From assembly GCF_000716435.1 (NCBI RefSeq), contig NZ_JNWO01000001.1:434001-498000 (forward strand): DNA of 64,000 bases. The letters are read 5' to 3'. A program made the translations under genes and the position numbers. Below the pieces are notes generated by a model that searched no databases, was not told the DNA's origin, and saw only the letters and a program-made list of their open reading frames with translations. Shown here in pieces: positions 34,640 to 43,862 of the stretch (its first letter is position 1; each line of letters begins with the position of its first letter). This DNA is from Streptomyces xylophagus (GTDB lineage: Bacteria; Actinomycetota; Actinomycetes; Streptomycetales; Streptomycetaceae).

Positions 34640-35446
34640 ATGTGCCGCCTGCTCGGCGTGGTCACCCGCGCCCCCCTGCCGCTCGACACCGCACTGGACG
34701 GTCTGGTCGGGCCGTTCACCGAGCTGAGCCTTGAGCACCGTGACGGCTGGGGCATCGCCGCCGGGCAGGGGAACGGGAGCGGCCCCTTGGTCGTCAAGGG
34801 GCTCGAGCCGGCCGCCGCGGCCGAGTCCTGGGGACGGGCCCTCGCCGACGGGGCCACCGACGCCGCGCTGCTGCACCTGCGGCTGGCGAGCCCGGGGCTG
34901 CCGGTCGTCCCCGGCAACACCCACCCGTTCGCGGTCGGCACCGTGGCCTTCGCGCACAACGGGTACTTCACGCCGTACGACGCACTCGACGAACTGATCG
35001 CGCCGGAACTGCTGGCCGGGGCGGCCGGGAGCACCGACTCCGAGCGGTACTTCCTGCGCGTGTTGACCCTGCTGCGGGAGACGGGTCCCGCCGACGCACT
35101 CGCCCGGGCCGCGGCGGACGTCCGGGAGCGGGCCGCCGCCTACGCCAGCCTCAACTGCCTGCTGCTCACCGAGGACGCCCTGTACGCGTACGCCGACGAG
35201 GACCCGGAGTCCGAGGTGAGCAGGCGGCGCGGCCCCGACTTCTTCCGGCTGCGCTATCGCGTCGACGAGGACCGGGTGGTCGTAGCCTCCAGCGGCATCC
35301 CCCAACCCGACGACCGCTGGACGGTGCTGCCGTACCGCGAGGTCCTGGAGATACGCCGGACCAGCCTGCGTGTCACGACCACGCGGGCGGCCCCTCACAG
35401 CGGTCCGGCACCCTTGACTACGCTGACACATGTCAACCGTCGCTGA
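34640..35446 (+). CDS. Class II glutamine amidotransferase-domain protein (EgtC-like)
   Basis: 268 residues starting MCRLLG, so Cys2 becomes the N-terminal nucleophile after Met removal. HRDGWGIAAGQ, THPFAVGTVAFAHNG and CLLLTEDALYAY match the class II amidotransferase (GATase_6) fold seen in EgtC. It could be a gamma-glutamyl amidohydrolase. GAAGGAG lies upstream. It sits right after the glutamate-type transporter, which may be functional or coincidental. No other ergothioneine genes are present. Confidence 0.85.
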   Translation: MCRLLGVVTRAPLPLDTALDGLVGPFTELSLEHRDGWGIAAGQGNGSGPLVVKGLEPAAAAESWGRALADGATDAALLHLRLASPGLPVVPGNTHPFAVGTVAFAHNGYFTPYDALDELIAPELLAGAAGSTDSERYFLRVLTLLRETGPADALARAAADVRERAAAYASLNCLLLTEDALYAYADEDPESEVSRRRGPDFFRLRYRVDEDRVVVASSGIPQPDDRWTVLPYREVLEIRRTSLRVTTTRAAPHSGPAPLTTLTHVNRR

Positions 35447-35632
35447 CGGCCAGCGGCTCGGGACCTGGGCTACGTCCCGCACGGGACCGCCCGTGCGCTG
35501 CGCGAAGGGTCGTCGCGCATCGTCGTGCTCAACGTGGCACCACGCCCAGACCGGCGTCACGTACGACCCGGCCACCGACCGCAGCGCCGACTGGAACTAC
35601 AGCACCGACCTGAACTCGCCCACCGGGAACGG
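35447..35632 (+). other. Intergenic stretch with possible decayed coding sequence
   Basis: Between the amidotransferase and the isomerase. Two stretches look codon-like in different frames: one encodes LGYVPHGTARALREGSSRI, the other TGVTYDPATDRSADWNYSTD. Neither has a start and ribosome-binding site of its own. It may be a frameshifted remnant; no family was recognised. Confidence 0.3.
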
Positions 35633-36613
35633 CTACTCGCGCGGGTGCGGCTCGATCACCATGTGCCGGAAGGGCAGCTGATCCACGGCTGCCTGCTCAC
35701 CGATGAGGGGTCGCAGTGTCCGGTGGGCGATGCGCAGGCCCTGCTTCACCTTGTCCTCGGTGCCGGACCAGACGGGGTCCTCGTGTTCCACGGAGACGGT
35801 GCCGGTGTAGCCGAGTTCGTGGAAGCGGTCGACGACGCGGCGCCAGTCCACCTCGCCCAGGCCGGGTACCCGGTAGCGCCACCAGCCCATCTCCCAGGGG
35901 TTGTCGCCCTTGTGCACGGTCCCGAAGAAGCCGAAACGGTCGCGCTTTCCGGGGAAGAGTTCCACGTCCTTGGCCTGGGTGTGGACGATCCGGTCGATGT
36001 ACGGCTCGATCGTCGTGAGGGGGTCGACGCCGATCCAAGTGAGGTGCGAGGGATCCCAGTTGAGGTAGAAACCGAGCCCGAACATCCACTCCCACAGCTC
36101 GGGGGAGTAGGCGAGGTTGCCCGGATAGCCGTCGGGATGCCAGCCCTCCATCACACAGTTCTCGATCACGATCTTGACGCCGCGATCCGCCGCGTAGGCG
36201 ACCAGCTCGGGCAGGATCTTCTCGCCCTCGCGCAGGTTCTCCACGACGGAGAGCCCCGGGTCGCGTCCGATGAACGTGCCGACCGACTCCACGCCCAGCC
36301 GTGCCGCCACGTCGATCACATGTCGGAGATGGGTTCTGATCGCCTCACGGGTCGCGGGGTCGGGGTGCAGGTTGTTCTCGTAGTAGGCGAGGGAGCTGAT
36401 CTCCAGCCCGGTGCGGCGCAGCAGTTCGCGGGTCGCGTCCTCGTCGGCCTCCGAGAAGGTCGCCACAGGGAGATGGGAGGCCTCGAAGTCGCGGCCACCG
36501 GTGTTCGGCCACACCGCGACTTCGAGGGTCTGGTAGCCCTCGGCCGCCGCCCAGTCGGCGATCTTGTCGAGCGACAGGGAGGGGAGGCAGGCGGTCAGGA
36601 ATCCGAGCTTCAT
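35633..36613 (-). CDS. Sugar phosphate isomerase/epimerase (TIM barrel)
   Basis: 326 residues of the AP-endonuclease-2/xylose-isomerase-like barrel: KLGFLTACLPSLSLDKIADW at the start, metal-site segments VIENCVMEGWHP, LNWDPSHLTWIG, HTQAKDVELF and VEHEDPVW. Such proteins isomerise sugars, inositols or keto-acids. The ATG at 36613 gives the family N-terminus. It is downstream of the Gfo/Idh/MocA dehydrogenase on the same strand. Confidence 0.9.
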   Translation of the reverse strand: MKLGFLTACLPSLSLDKIADWAAAEGYQTLEVAVWPNTGGRDFEASHLPVATFSEADEDATRELLRRTGLEISSLAYYENNLHPDPATREAIRTHLRHVIDVAARLGVESVGTFIGRDPGLSVVENLREGEKILPELVAYAADRGVKIVIENCVMEGWHPDGYPGNLAYSPELWEWMFGLGFYLNWDPSHLTWIGVDPLTTIEPYIDRIVHTQAKDVELFPGKRDRFGFFGTVHKGDNPWEMGWWRYRVPGLGEVDWRRVVDRFHELGYTGTVSVEHEDPVWSGTEDKVKQGLRIAHRTLRPLIGEQAAVDQLPFRHMVIEPHPRE

Positions 36614-36733
36614 GGCGCGGCTCCTTCGGTGGGAGGGACGGGGGTCAGCGGGGAGAGGGGCACATCGGCCGGCCGGCGGGGGAGCGTGGCCCACGTGCGC
36701 CGGTCAGCGGGCGACGAGAGCCGAACGCCCAGG

Positions 36734-37921
36734 TCAGCCACGGACGTTGGTCCACGCGCGCCGGTCCGCCGAGGCAAGAACCGCGTCCACGAGGTGCGCG
36801 GACCGTAGACCATCGAGCACCGTGGGCAGGCCCTCCGGTGCCTCGCCGCGCAGGGCCGCGTAGGTGTCCTTGACGAAGTTCTCGAAACACTCCAGATAGC
36901 CCTGCGCGTGCCCGGCGGGTACGAGCGAGAGGCGGGCCGCCTCACGGGCGTTGGACGTCGGATCGCGGACCAGGGTCTCGCTTCGGTTTCCGTAGCCGAG
37001 CCACAGGGACTCGGGCAGTTCCTGGTCGAAGACGGCGCTGGCGTCCGCGCCGTCGAGTTCGAACCACAGCCGGTTCTTCCGGCCGGCCGAGACCTGCGAG
37101 ACGGTCGCGGACACCAGGACCCCGTCCGTCGTCCGGCCGAGCACCCCGACCGCGTCCTCCGTGGTGACCGGGACCCGTACCGAGCCGGCGAACGGCGCAC
37201 CGGAGAAGGTGGGGCCCCCGGCGTCGAGCCGTTCGGCCACCGTCGTGGCGGTCTCGGCCAGCACCTCGGCGATCCTGACGCCGGCCACCCACTCCACCAG
37301 ATCGAACCAGTGCGAGCCGATGTCAGCGAAGGCTCTCGACGGGCCGCCGGCCACCGGGTCCACCCGCCAACTGGTGCTCTCCGGCGGGAGCAGCCAGTCC
37401 TGGAGATACGAACCGTGCAGCAGTTGCCAGGGGCCGAAGTCGCCGGCCGCGACCCGGGCCCGCAGCTCGCGGACCATGGGGTGGTAGCGGTAGACGAACG
37501 GCACGGTGGCGATCAGGCCCGAGGCCGCGGCGGTGTCGGCGAGCGACCGGGCGTCGGCCGCCGACGTGGCGATCGGCTTCTCGCAGATGACGTGCTTGCC
37601 CGCGAGCAGCGCGGCACGGGCCTGGGCGACGTGGAGGTGGTTGGGCGTGCAGATGTGGACCACGTCGACGCGGTCGTCGCTCAGGACGGCGTCCATGTCG
37701 GGATAGCCGACGTCGAGCTGCCAGTCGTGTGCGACCGCCCGGCTCCGCTCGGGTGAGGAGGCCAGGACGCCGACCACGTCGGCGCCGGCCGCGCGTGCGC
37801 TGCGGACGTGGACGCCCGCGATCATGCCCGCGCCGAGGACGGCGACCCGTGGGCGTGGGATGCGGGGGTGTCGTACAGGGGTTTCGGTGACGCGTGTGGT
37901 GTGCCCAGTCGGGGCAGCCAT
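36734..37921 (-). CDS. Gfo/Idh/MocA-family oxidoreductase
   Basis: 395 residues: Rossmann motif AVLGAGMIAGVHVRSA, catalytic-region CEKPIA, and the C-terminal alpha/beta domain. NAD(P)-dependent oxidation or reduction of a sugar or inositol is expected. The ATG at 37921 has AAAGGA upstream; the longer open frame is not coding. It is divergent from the ROK regulator, and its upstream region has a 13-bp motif repeated ahead of the other dehydrogenase. Confidence 0.91.
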   Translation of the reverse strand: MAAPTGHTTRVTETPVRHPRIPRPRVAVLGAGMIAGVHVRSARAAGADVVGVLASSPERSRAVAHDWQLDVGYPDMDAVLSDDRVDVVHICTPNHLHVAQARAALLAGKHVICEKPIATSAADARSLADTAAASGLIATVPFVYRYHPMVRELRARVAAGDFGPWQLLHGSYLQDWLLPPESTSWRVDPVAGGPSRAFADIGSHWFDLVEWVAGVRIAEVLAETATTVAERLDAGGPTFSGAPFAGSVRVPVTTEDAVGVLGRTTDGVLVSATVSQVSAGRKNRLWFELDGADASAVFDQELPESLWLGYGNRSETLVRDPTSNAREAARLSLVPAGHAQGYLECFENFVKDTYAALRGEAPEGLPTVLDGLRSAHLVDAVLASADRRAWTNVRG

Positions 37922-37961
37922 GCAAGATCCTTTCGGCATGTGCCGTACGGGAGCTCGCTGT

Positions 37962-37974
37962 TCCGGTCTCATCC
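37962..37974. promoter_or_regulatory. 13-mer shared with the 39454 gene's upstream region (copy 1)
   Basis: TCCGGTCTCATCC, 40 bp upstream of the 36734-37921 dehydrogenase; an identical copy is 42 bp upstream of the other dehydrogenase in the reverse orientation relative to its gene. Candidate regulator site for the sugar locus. Confidence 0.4.
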
Positions 37975-38017
37975 GCGACCAACAGTAAGAGGCATACTTC
38001 TGCCAGGAAAGCCCTTT

Positions 38018-38041
38018 GAATATTGTCGTTTCTGGAATATT
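38018..38041. promoter_or_regulatory. AT-rich direct repeats ahead of the ROK gene
   Basis: GAATATT occurs at 38018-38024 and 38035-38041 in the divergent region between the dehydrogenase and the ROK gene, start-to-start 17 bp. This is a markedly AT-rich island and may hold promoter or ROK-operator sequence. Confidence 0.4.
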
Positions 38042-38083
38042 AATCGTCCGTTGGTGTCGTCGGCCTTTCCAGGGGGAGCGAAC

Positions 38084-39320
38084 GTGGCAGCACGACTGGG
38101 CGCACCGGGCAGCGGTTCGCGCCGTCATCCCGACGCGGTGCGCAGTCAGATCGCCCGGCTGATCGCGGCGGGCGAGGCGTCCCACCGCCTCGACCTGTCC
38201 CGGCTGACCGGGCTCTCACGGTCCTCGATCCACACGCACGTACAGGACCTGGTGGACGCGGGTCTGTTGCACGGGGAGGACGCCGGCGGCGGAGGGAGAG
38301 GCCGGCCGGCACTGCGGCTCAGCCTCGCGGGGGACGCGGGCGTCGTGCTCATCGCCGACCTCACCACCTTCTCGACGCGCTGCCTGGTGACCGACCTGAC
38401 CCAGCGGGTGCTCGCCGACACGACCTTCCCCTGGCCGCTCGCCGAGGGCCCGGAGCGCACCGTGAACCTCCTGGTGGACCAGTTCGCCGACCTGCTCGAA
38501 CAGGCGAAGGTCCCGGCGGACCGGCCCCGTGTCCTGGTCGTCGGACTGCCGGGTCCGGTGGACGTGGCGCGCGGCATGGCCGTCCGTCCGCCGATCATGC
38601 CGGGCTGGGACGGCTTCCCGGTGGCCGACCGGCTCGGGGGCGAACTCGGCTGCCCCGTCCTGGTGGACAACGACGTCAACCTCATGGCGCTCGGCGAGGC
38701 ACGGACGGTGCCGCCCGAGCAGTTGCCCGTGCTGTTCGTGACCGTCGGAGCCGGCATCGGAGCCGGATTCGTGCTCGCCGACGGGACGCTGCACCGGGGT
38801 GCCGACGGCGCGGCCGGAGACATCGGGCACATCCGGGTCCCCGGCGCCGAGGAGGTGGTGTGCCGGTGCGGAAAGGCAGGCTGTGTCGAGGCGGTGGCGT
38901 CCACCGCGGCGCTCGCACGGCGCCTGGTGGCGACCGGCGAACCGCCCCTCGACGTGGCGGAGGACGGTGCCGCGATGCGGGACTTCGTGACACGGCTGCG
39001 CGCCGGCCTGCCGGACGCGCTGCACGCGGCGCGCGGCCGGGGTCACGCTGGGCGAGGTGATCGCCCTGTGCATCCACATGCTGAACCCACGGCACGTCGT
39101 GGTCGGCGGCGAGATCGTCGAGGCCAGCGACGACCTGCTCTCCGCGGTACGGGGCGTCGTGTACCGGCAGGCCCTGCCGCTCGCCACCCGCGAACTGTCC
39201 ATCACCCGCAGCGAGTTGGGGCGGGACGCGGCGATGGTCGGTGCGATGGTGCTGGGCATCGAGCACCTGCTCTCGCCGGCCGGGATCGGGCGCTTCCTGG
39301 GGCCGCGCGACACCCCTTGA
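38084..39320 (+). pseudogene. ROK-family transcriptional regulator, frameshifted
   Basis: The GTG start has AGGGGGAG upstream. The N-terminus is a winged helix (LSRLTGLSRSSIHTHVQDLV), followed by the ROK sugar-kinase-like fold: VVGLPGPVD, VDNDVNLMALGEA, GIGAGFVLADG and the zinc-type CRCGKAGCVEAVAS. Near 39025-39050 the frame breaks: the C-terminal part (VTLGEVIALCIHMLNPRHVV, to a stop at 39320) is in the next frame. Removing one base, for example from the GGGG at 39039-39042, restores a normal ROK protein of about 411 residues. It is either a sequencing error or a recent inactivation. It probably controls the flanking sugar genes. Confidence 0.75.
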
Positions 39321-39398
39321 GCCGGATGGTCCGCCCAGCGGACCGGCGGCCTTTACCGCCTCTCACGGTCGCCACTACCTTCCGTCGTGTCTCGCACG

Positions 39399-39411
39399 TC
39401 CGGTCTCATCC
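39399..39411. promoter_or_regulatory. 13-mer shared with the 37921 gene's upstream region (copy 2)
   Basis: TCCGGTCTCATCC. Directly before it, overlapping by 3 bp, TCTCGCACGTCC at 39390-39401 is also found in the 20-bp repeats at 40618-40657. Confidence 0.4.
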
Positions 39412-39453
39412 ACCGGCGGACTCGCTCCGCTCGACCGCGACCTGGGAGACACG

Positions 39454-40572
39454 GTGAACCGATCAACCCCTCGTGCACGCATCGGCGTCGTCGGCGCCGG
39501 CATGGTCTTCGACGCCTACGCCCGGGGCCTTGCCTGGTACGGCGACCTGCCCGTCATCAGGATCGCCGACATCGACGTCAGCAGGGCCCGTGCCAAGGCC
39601 GAGCTCCACGGCATCCCCGCGTACGGCACACCCGCCGAGCTCTACGCGGACCCGGACGTCGACGTCGTCGTCAACATCACGCCCCCTGTGGCCCATTGGG
39701 AGGTGACACGGGACGCGCTCGCCGCGGGCAAGCACGTCTACAGCGAGAAGCCGCTCGCCGCGACGGTCGCCCTGGCCCGCGAGAACCTGGCCCAGGCAAA
39801 GGCAGCCGGGCGCGTCCTGGCCGGCGCCCCCGACACGTTCCTCGGCACGGCAGGCCAGACGGCACGCGCCGCCATCGACGGCGGCCTGATCGGCACGCCC
39901 TTCGCCGCCACGTCCTTCGTCCGCTCGTCCAAGGTCGAGGCCAAACACCCCAACCCCGGCTTCTTCTTCCAGCCCGGCGGCGGCCCGACCCTCGACTGGG
40001 GCCCCTACCACGTGGCCGCCCTGGCCAACCTGCTCGGACCCGTCGCCGAAGTCGTCGGCACCAGCACGATCCCGAGCCCCCGGATCACCGTGACCACCCC
40101 GGACCGCGTCGTCGACGAGGTCGAGGTCACCGTCCCCACGACCGTCGCCGCCATCCTCCGCACGACCTCCGGCGCGATCGTCTCCACCCTCTACAGCTTC
40201 GACATCTGGGACATGACCCTGCCCCACATCGAGGTCTACGGCACCGAGGGCACCCTGAACATCCCCGACCCGAACCGCCATGACGCCCCGGTCCTCATCA
40301 AGCGCCGAACGGACGCGGACTGGTCGGAACTCCCCCCGGTCATCGCGCCCACCCGCGCCCCGGAAGCCGGCCCCTTCCGCGGCCACGGCGTGAACGACCT
40401 CGTCGAGTCCCTGCGCGGTCAACCGCTGCGCGTCCCGGGCGAGTTCGCGCTGCACGTGCTCGAAGTGCTGGAAGCCATCGAGCAGTCGACGTTCGCCGCA
40501 GGCGCCCGGGCCATCACCAGCCGGACCGAGCGGCCCGCGCCCGCGGCCCTCCCGCAGTCCGTCTCCGCCTGA
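39454..40572 (+). CDS. Gfo/Idh/MocA-family oxidoreductase
   Basis: 372 residues: GVVGAGMVFDAYARGLAWYG Rossmann motif, YSEKPLA catalytic-region motif, and the GGGPTLDWGPYHVAAL segment typical of the family. The GTG at 39454 has GGGAGA upstream. Second dehydrogenase of the sugar locus; it probably acts on a different intermediate from the first. Confidence 0.91.
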   Translation: MNRSTPRARIGVVGAGMVFDAYARGLAWYGDLPVIRIADIDVSRARAKAELHGIPAYGTPAELYADPDVDVVVNITPPVAHWEVTRDALAAGKHVYSEKPLAATVALARENLAQAKAAGRVLAGAPDTFLGTAGQTARAAIDGGLIGTPFAATSFVRSSKVEAKHPNPGFFFQPGGGPTLDWGPYHVAALANLLGPVAEVVGTSTIPSPRITVTTPDRVVDEVEVTVPTTVAAILRTTSGAIVSTLYSFDIWDMTLPHIEVYGTEGTLNIPDPNRHDAPVLIKRRTDADWSELPPVIAPTRAPEAGPFRGHGVNDLVESLRGQPLRVPGEFALHVLEVLEAIEQSTFAAGARAITSRTERPAPAALPQSVSA

Positions 40573-40617
40573 CCCCCCTCCGGCCCCGCACGCCGGCACC
40601 GAACCCGTGCACCACCC

Positions 40618-40657
40618 GAATCGATCTCGCACGTCCTGAATCGATCTAGCACGTCCT
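40618..40657 (+). repeat. Tandem 20-bp repeat upstream of the sugar-binding protein gene
   Basis: Two adjacent 20-bp units (GAATCGATCTCGCACGTCCT at 40618-40637; the second differs at one base) end directly before the GAGAGGA ribosome-binding site of the binding-protein gene. Each contains ATCGAT. Helical spacing of two turns fits a dimeric regulator bound side by side. Confidence 0.7.
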
Positions 40658-40671
40658 GAGAGGAAAATCCC

Positions 40672-42003
40672 ATGCAGCGCAGAACCCGTGCAGTCGCGCT
40701 CGCGGCTGCGGCGATGCTGGCAGGCGCCGGTGTCACAGCGTGCGGCGGCGGCTCGAGCTCCGCCTCCGGTGACAAGACCATCACCTACTGGGCGACCAAC
40801 CAGAGCACCAGCCTCGACGCGGACAAGAAGATCCTCCAGCCGGAGATCGACAAGTTCACCCAACAGACCGGCGTCAAGGTCAAGTTGGAGGTCATCCCCT
40901 CCGCCGACCTGCTGAACCGCATCCTCGCGGCGACGACCAGCGGCAAGGGCCCCGACGTACTGAACATCGGCAACACCTGGTCCGCGTCACTCCAGGCGAC
41001 CGGAGCCTTCGTCGCCTGGGACAAGGAACTGCTGGCCAAGGTCGGCGGCGAATCCCGCTTCCTGCCCGCGGCGTTGAAGTCCACGGGCGCCACCGGCAAG
41101 GACCCGGCGAGCCTGCCGCTCTACACCAGTTCGTACGAACTCTTCTACAACAAGAAGCTGTTCAAGGCCGCGGGCATCAGCTCGCCGCCGAAGACCTGGA
41201 GCGAGTTCGTCGCCGACGCCCACAAACTCACCAAGGACACCAACAACGACGGCAAGACCGACCAGTGGGGCCTCGGTCTGCAGGGCGCCTCGTCCTCCTT
41301 CGCCGCGCACTGGGCGTTCATCCTCGGTACCCAGCACGGCGCCAAGGTCTTCGACGGCCACACCCCGAAGTTCGACGACACGGGCATGGTCGACGGGATC
41401 GACCAGTGGCTGTCCTGGATCGGCAAGGACGGCATCGTCAACCCGTCCGACGCCGAGATGACCGACAAGGTCGCCCTCCTGCAGAACTTCGCCTCCGGCA
41501 AGGCCGGAATGATCCTCGCCCAGTCGTCGACCGGCAAGACCCTGGGCCAGTACAAGCTGACGACGGCTGACTACGGCGTCGTCCCGGTGCCTGCCCAGGA
41601 CCCGGCGGTCGCGGGCGGCACGGACATCGGCTCGTTCGTCGGCGGCATCAACGTGGCCGTCTTCAAGAACACCGGGAACCTCGACGGCTCCACCCAGTTC
41701 GTGAAGTTCCTGACCAGCGCCAAGGAACAGGTGTACCTCAACAAGACCTACGGCACGCTGCCCTCGGTCACCGACGCCAAGGACCCGGCGTTCGACACCC
41801 CGACGCTGGCCGTGGCCCGCGAGACGCTCGACTCCCGGGCCGTACCGCTGCCGCAGATCGCCGAGGAATCCCAGTTCGAGACCCTGGTCGGCCAGGCGAT
41901 GAGCTCCTTCGCCGCGCAGACCGCGACCGGAAAGCAGCCGGGCAAGGCCAAGATCAAGAGCGAGATGACCGCGGCCGACCAGAAGCTCGAAGCCGGCAGC
42001 TAG
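40672..42003 (+). CDS. Carbohydrate ABC transporter substrate-binding lipoprotein
   Basis: 443 residues. The lipoprotein signal ends at Cys24 (GAGVTACGGG); the rest is an SBP_bac_1 sugar-binding protein (TYWATNQSTS, GPDVLNIGNTWSAS, YELFYNKKLFKAAGI). It captures a mono- or oligosaccharide for the two permeases downstream. A 20-bp tandem repeat precedes its ribosome-binding site. Confidence 0.92.
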   Translation: MQRRTRAVALAAAAMLAGAGVTACGGGSSSASGDKTITYWATNQSTSLDADKKILQPEIDKFTQQTGVKVKLEVIPSADLLNRILAATTSGKGPDVLNIGNTWSASLQATGAFVAWDKELLAKVGGESRFLPAALKSTGATGKDPASLPLYTSSYELFYNKKLFKAAGISSPPKTWSEFVADAHKLTKDTNNDGKTDQWGLGLQGASSSFAAHWAFILGTQHGAKVFDGHTPKFDDTGMVDGIDQWLSWIGKDGIVNPSDAEMTDKVALLQNFASGKAGMILAQSSTGKTLGQYKLTTADYGVVPVPAQDPAVAGGTDIGSFVGGINVAVFKNTGNLDGSTQFVKFLTSAKEQVYLNKTYGTLPSVTDAKDPAFDTPTLAVARETLDSRAVPLPQIAEESQFETLVGQAMSSFAAQTATGKQPGKAKIKSEMTAADQKLEAGS

Positions 42004-42013
42004 GAGCAGGACG

Positions 42014-43000
42014 ATGGCAGTCATCAGTCCTTCCGGGACCCGCGAGAGCCCCGGTACCCCGGACACACCGAAACAGTCCGCGCGAGGCAGGCGCTTCCGG
42101 GGGCGCGGCCGCCGCTGGATCCCGTACGCCTTCCTGCTCCCCGCCCTGGCCCTGGAAGTGCTGATCCACTTCGTGCCCATCGTGCTCGGTGTGGCGATGA
42201 GCGGCCTGCGCGTGACGCAGTACCAGATCAGCCACTGGTGGGACGCGCCGTTCACCGGCCTCGGGAACTTCAGGATCGTCCTGGACTTCGACGGCCCCAC
42301 GGGCAAGGCACTGGCCCAGTCCTTCTTCGTCACCCTCGGCTTCACGGCCGTGGTCCTGTCCGGGGCCTGGATCGTGGGGATGGCGGCGGCGCTCGCGCTG
42401 CAACGCGCCTTCCGCGGCCGGGGGTTGCTGAGGACGCTGTTCCTCGTGCCCTATGCACTGCCCGCGTACACGGCGGTCATCACCTGGCGTTTCATCTTCC
42501 AGCGCGACAACGGCATGCTCAACCACCTGCTCGGCCAGCTCGGGTTGATCGACTCCAACCCGTTCTGGCTGATCGGCCACAACGCCTTCTGGGCCGAGTG
42601 TGTCGTCGCGATCTGGCGGATGTGGCCCTTCGCCTTCCTGATCCTGATGGCCGGTATGCAGGCGATACCGGGCGAGGTCTACGAGGCGTCGAGCATCGAC
42701 GGAGCGGGCCCGTGGCGGCAGTTGCAGATGATCACGCTGCCGCTGCTCTCGTCGGTCAACAAGGTGCTGGTTCTCGTGATGTTCCTGCACACCTTCAACG
42801 ACTTCAGCACCCCGTACATCCTGTTCGGCGGCTCGGCGCCGCCGGCCGGGGACCTGATCTCCGTGCACATCTACCAAAGCTCGTTCGCCACCTGGAACTT
42901 CGGCCTCGGCTCGGCCATGAGCGTGCTGCTCCTGCTGTTCCTGACCCTGGTCAGCGCCTGCTATCTCGCTCTCACCCGGAGGACCGGCCATGAATCATGA
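42014..43000 (+). CDS. Sugar ABC transporter permease (MalF-type)
   Basis: 328 residues with about six membrane helices and the EAA loop PGEVYEASSIDGAGPWRQLQ. A basic N-terminal tail precedes the first helix (IPYAFLLPALALEVLIHFVP). AGGAG precedes the ATG. No ATPase gene is in the operon; in Streptomyces the shared ATPase MsiK usually energises such systems. Confidence 0.92.
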   Translation: MAVISPSGTRESPGTPDTPKQSARGRRFRGRGRRWIPYAFLLPALALEVLIHFVPIVLGVAMSGLRVTQYQISHWWDAPFTGLGNFRIVLDFDGPTGKALAQSFFVTLGFTAVVLSGAWIVGMAAALALQRAFRGRGLLRTLFLVPYALPAYTAVITWRFIFQRDNGMLNHLLGQLGLIDSNPFWLIGHNAFWAECVVAIWRMWPFAFLILMAGMQAIPGEVYEASSIDGAGPWRQLQMITLPLLSSVNKVLVLVMFLHTFNDFSTPYILFGGSAPPAGDLISVHIYQSSFATWNFGLGSAMSVLLLLFLTLVSACYLALTRRTGHES

Positions 43001-43832
43001 CACCCCGGGCTACCGGGCCTTCCGGTACGTCACGCTGACCCTGCTGTCGGTGTTCGTCCTGGCCCCGCTGTACGTCATGCTGGCCTCGTCGCTGAAGACA
43101 CTCCCCGACGTGCAGGGCGAGTTCACCTGGTTCCCGTCGTCGCCGACGTTCCAGTCCTTCATCGACATCTGGCACACGGTGCCGCTCGCCCAGTACTTCG
43201 TCACCTCGCTGATCGTGGCCGTGTCCGCCACGGTGCTGTCGGTGCTGGTGGCGATCTTCGCCTCGTACGCGCTGAGCCGCTGGACGTTCCCCGGCAGCGC
43301 GAGCTTCAAGGGGGCGGTGCTCGCCACCCAGATGTTCCCCGGCATCCTCTTCCTGCTGCCGCTGTACCTGCTGTTCGTCTACGCCGACCAGAACCTCGGC
43401 ACCGACCTCGTGGGCACCCGCACCGGACTCATCGTCACCTACCTCACCTTCTCGCTCCCGTTCGCCGTGTGGATGCTGGTCGGCTACTTCGACACGGTGC
43501 CGCGCGACCTCGACGAGGCGGCGAAGGTGGACGGCGCCGGCCCGCTGCGCACCCTGCTGCAGATCATCGTGCCCGCCGCGACACCCGGAATCGTCGCCGT
43601 GTGCATCTACGCCTTCATGACCGCCTGGGGCGAAGTGCTCTTCGCCTCGGTCCTCACCACCGAACAGACCCGCACCCTCGCCGTGGGCCTGCAGGCCTAC
43701 TCCACCGAGGCCAACGTCTACTGGAACCAGGTCATGGCCGCCTCCCTGGTCGTGTCCCTCCCGGTGGTCGCCGGATTCCTGTTGCTCCAACGCTTCCTCA
43801 TCACCGGCTTCACCGCCGGTGCCGTGAAGTGA
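42990..43832 (+). CDS. Sugar ABC transporter permease (MalG-type)
   Basis: 280 residues, six predicted helices, EAA loop PRDLDEAAKVDGAGPLRTLL. The start overlaps the MalF-type gene by 11 bp and has GGAGG upstream. It completes the membrane part of the importer. Confidence 0.92.
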   Translation: MNHDTPGYRAFRYVTLTLLSVFVLAPLYVMLASSLKTLPDVQGEFTWFPSSPTFQSFIDIWHTVPLAQYFVTSLIVAVSATVLSVLVAIFASYALSRWTFPGSASFKGAVLATQMFPGILFLLPLYLLFVYADQNLGTDLVGTRTGLIVTYLTFSLPFAVWMLVGYFDTVPRDLDEAAKVDGAGPLRTLLQIIVPAATPGIVAVCIYAFMTAWGEVLFASVLTTEQTRTLAVGLQAYSTEANVYWNQVMAASLVVSLPVVAGFLLLQRFLITGFTAGAVK

Positions 43833-43862
43833 CCAACTGGCCCCGACAGATCGGACCTTGGC

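Noticed and set aside
39463..40863. 466-codon minus-strand frame opposite the second dehydrogenase
   Set aside because: Antisense of a Gfo/Idh/MocA gene with intact motifs; composition typical of high-GC shadow frames.
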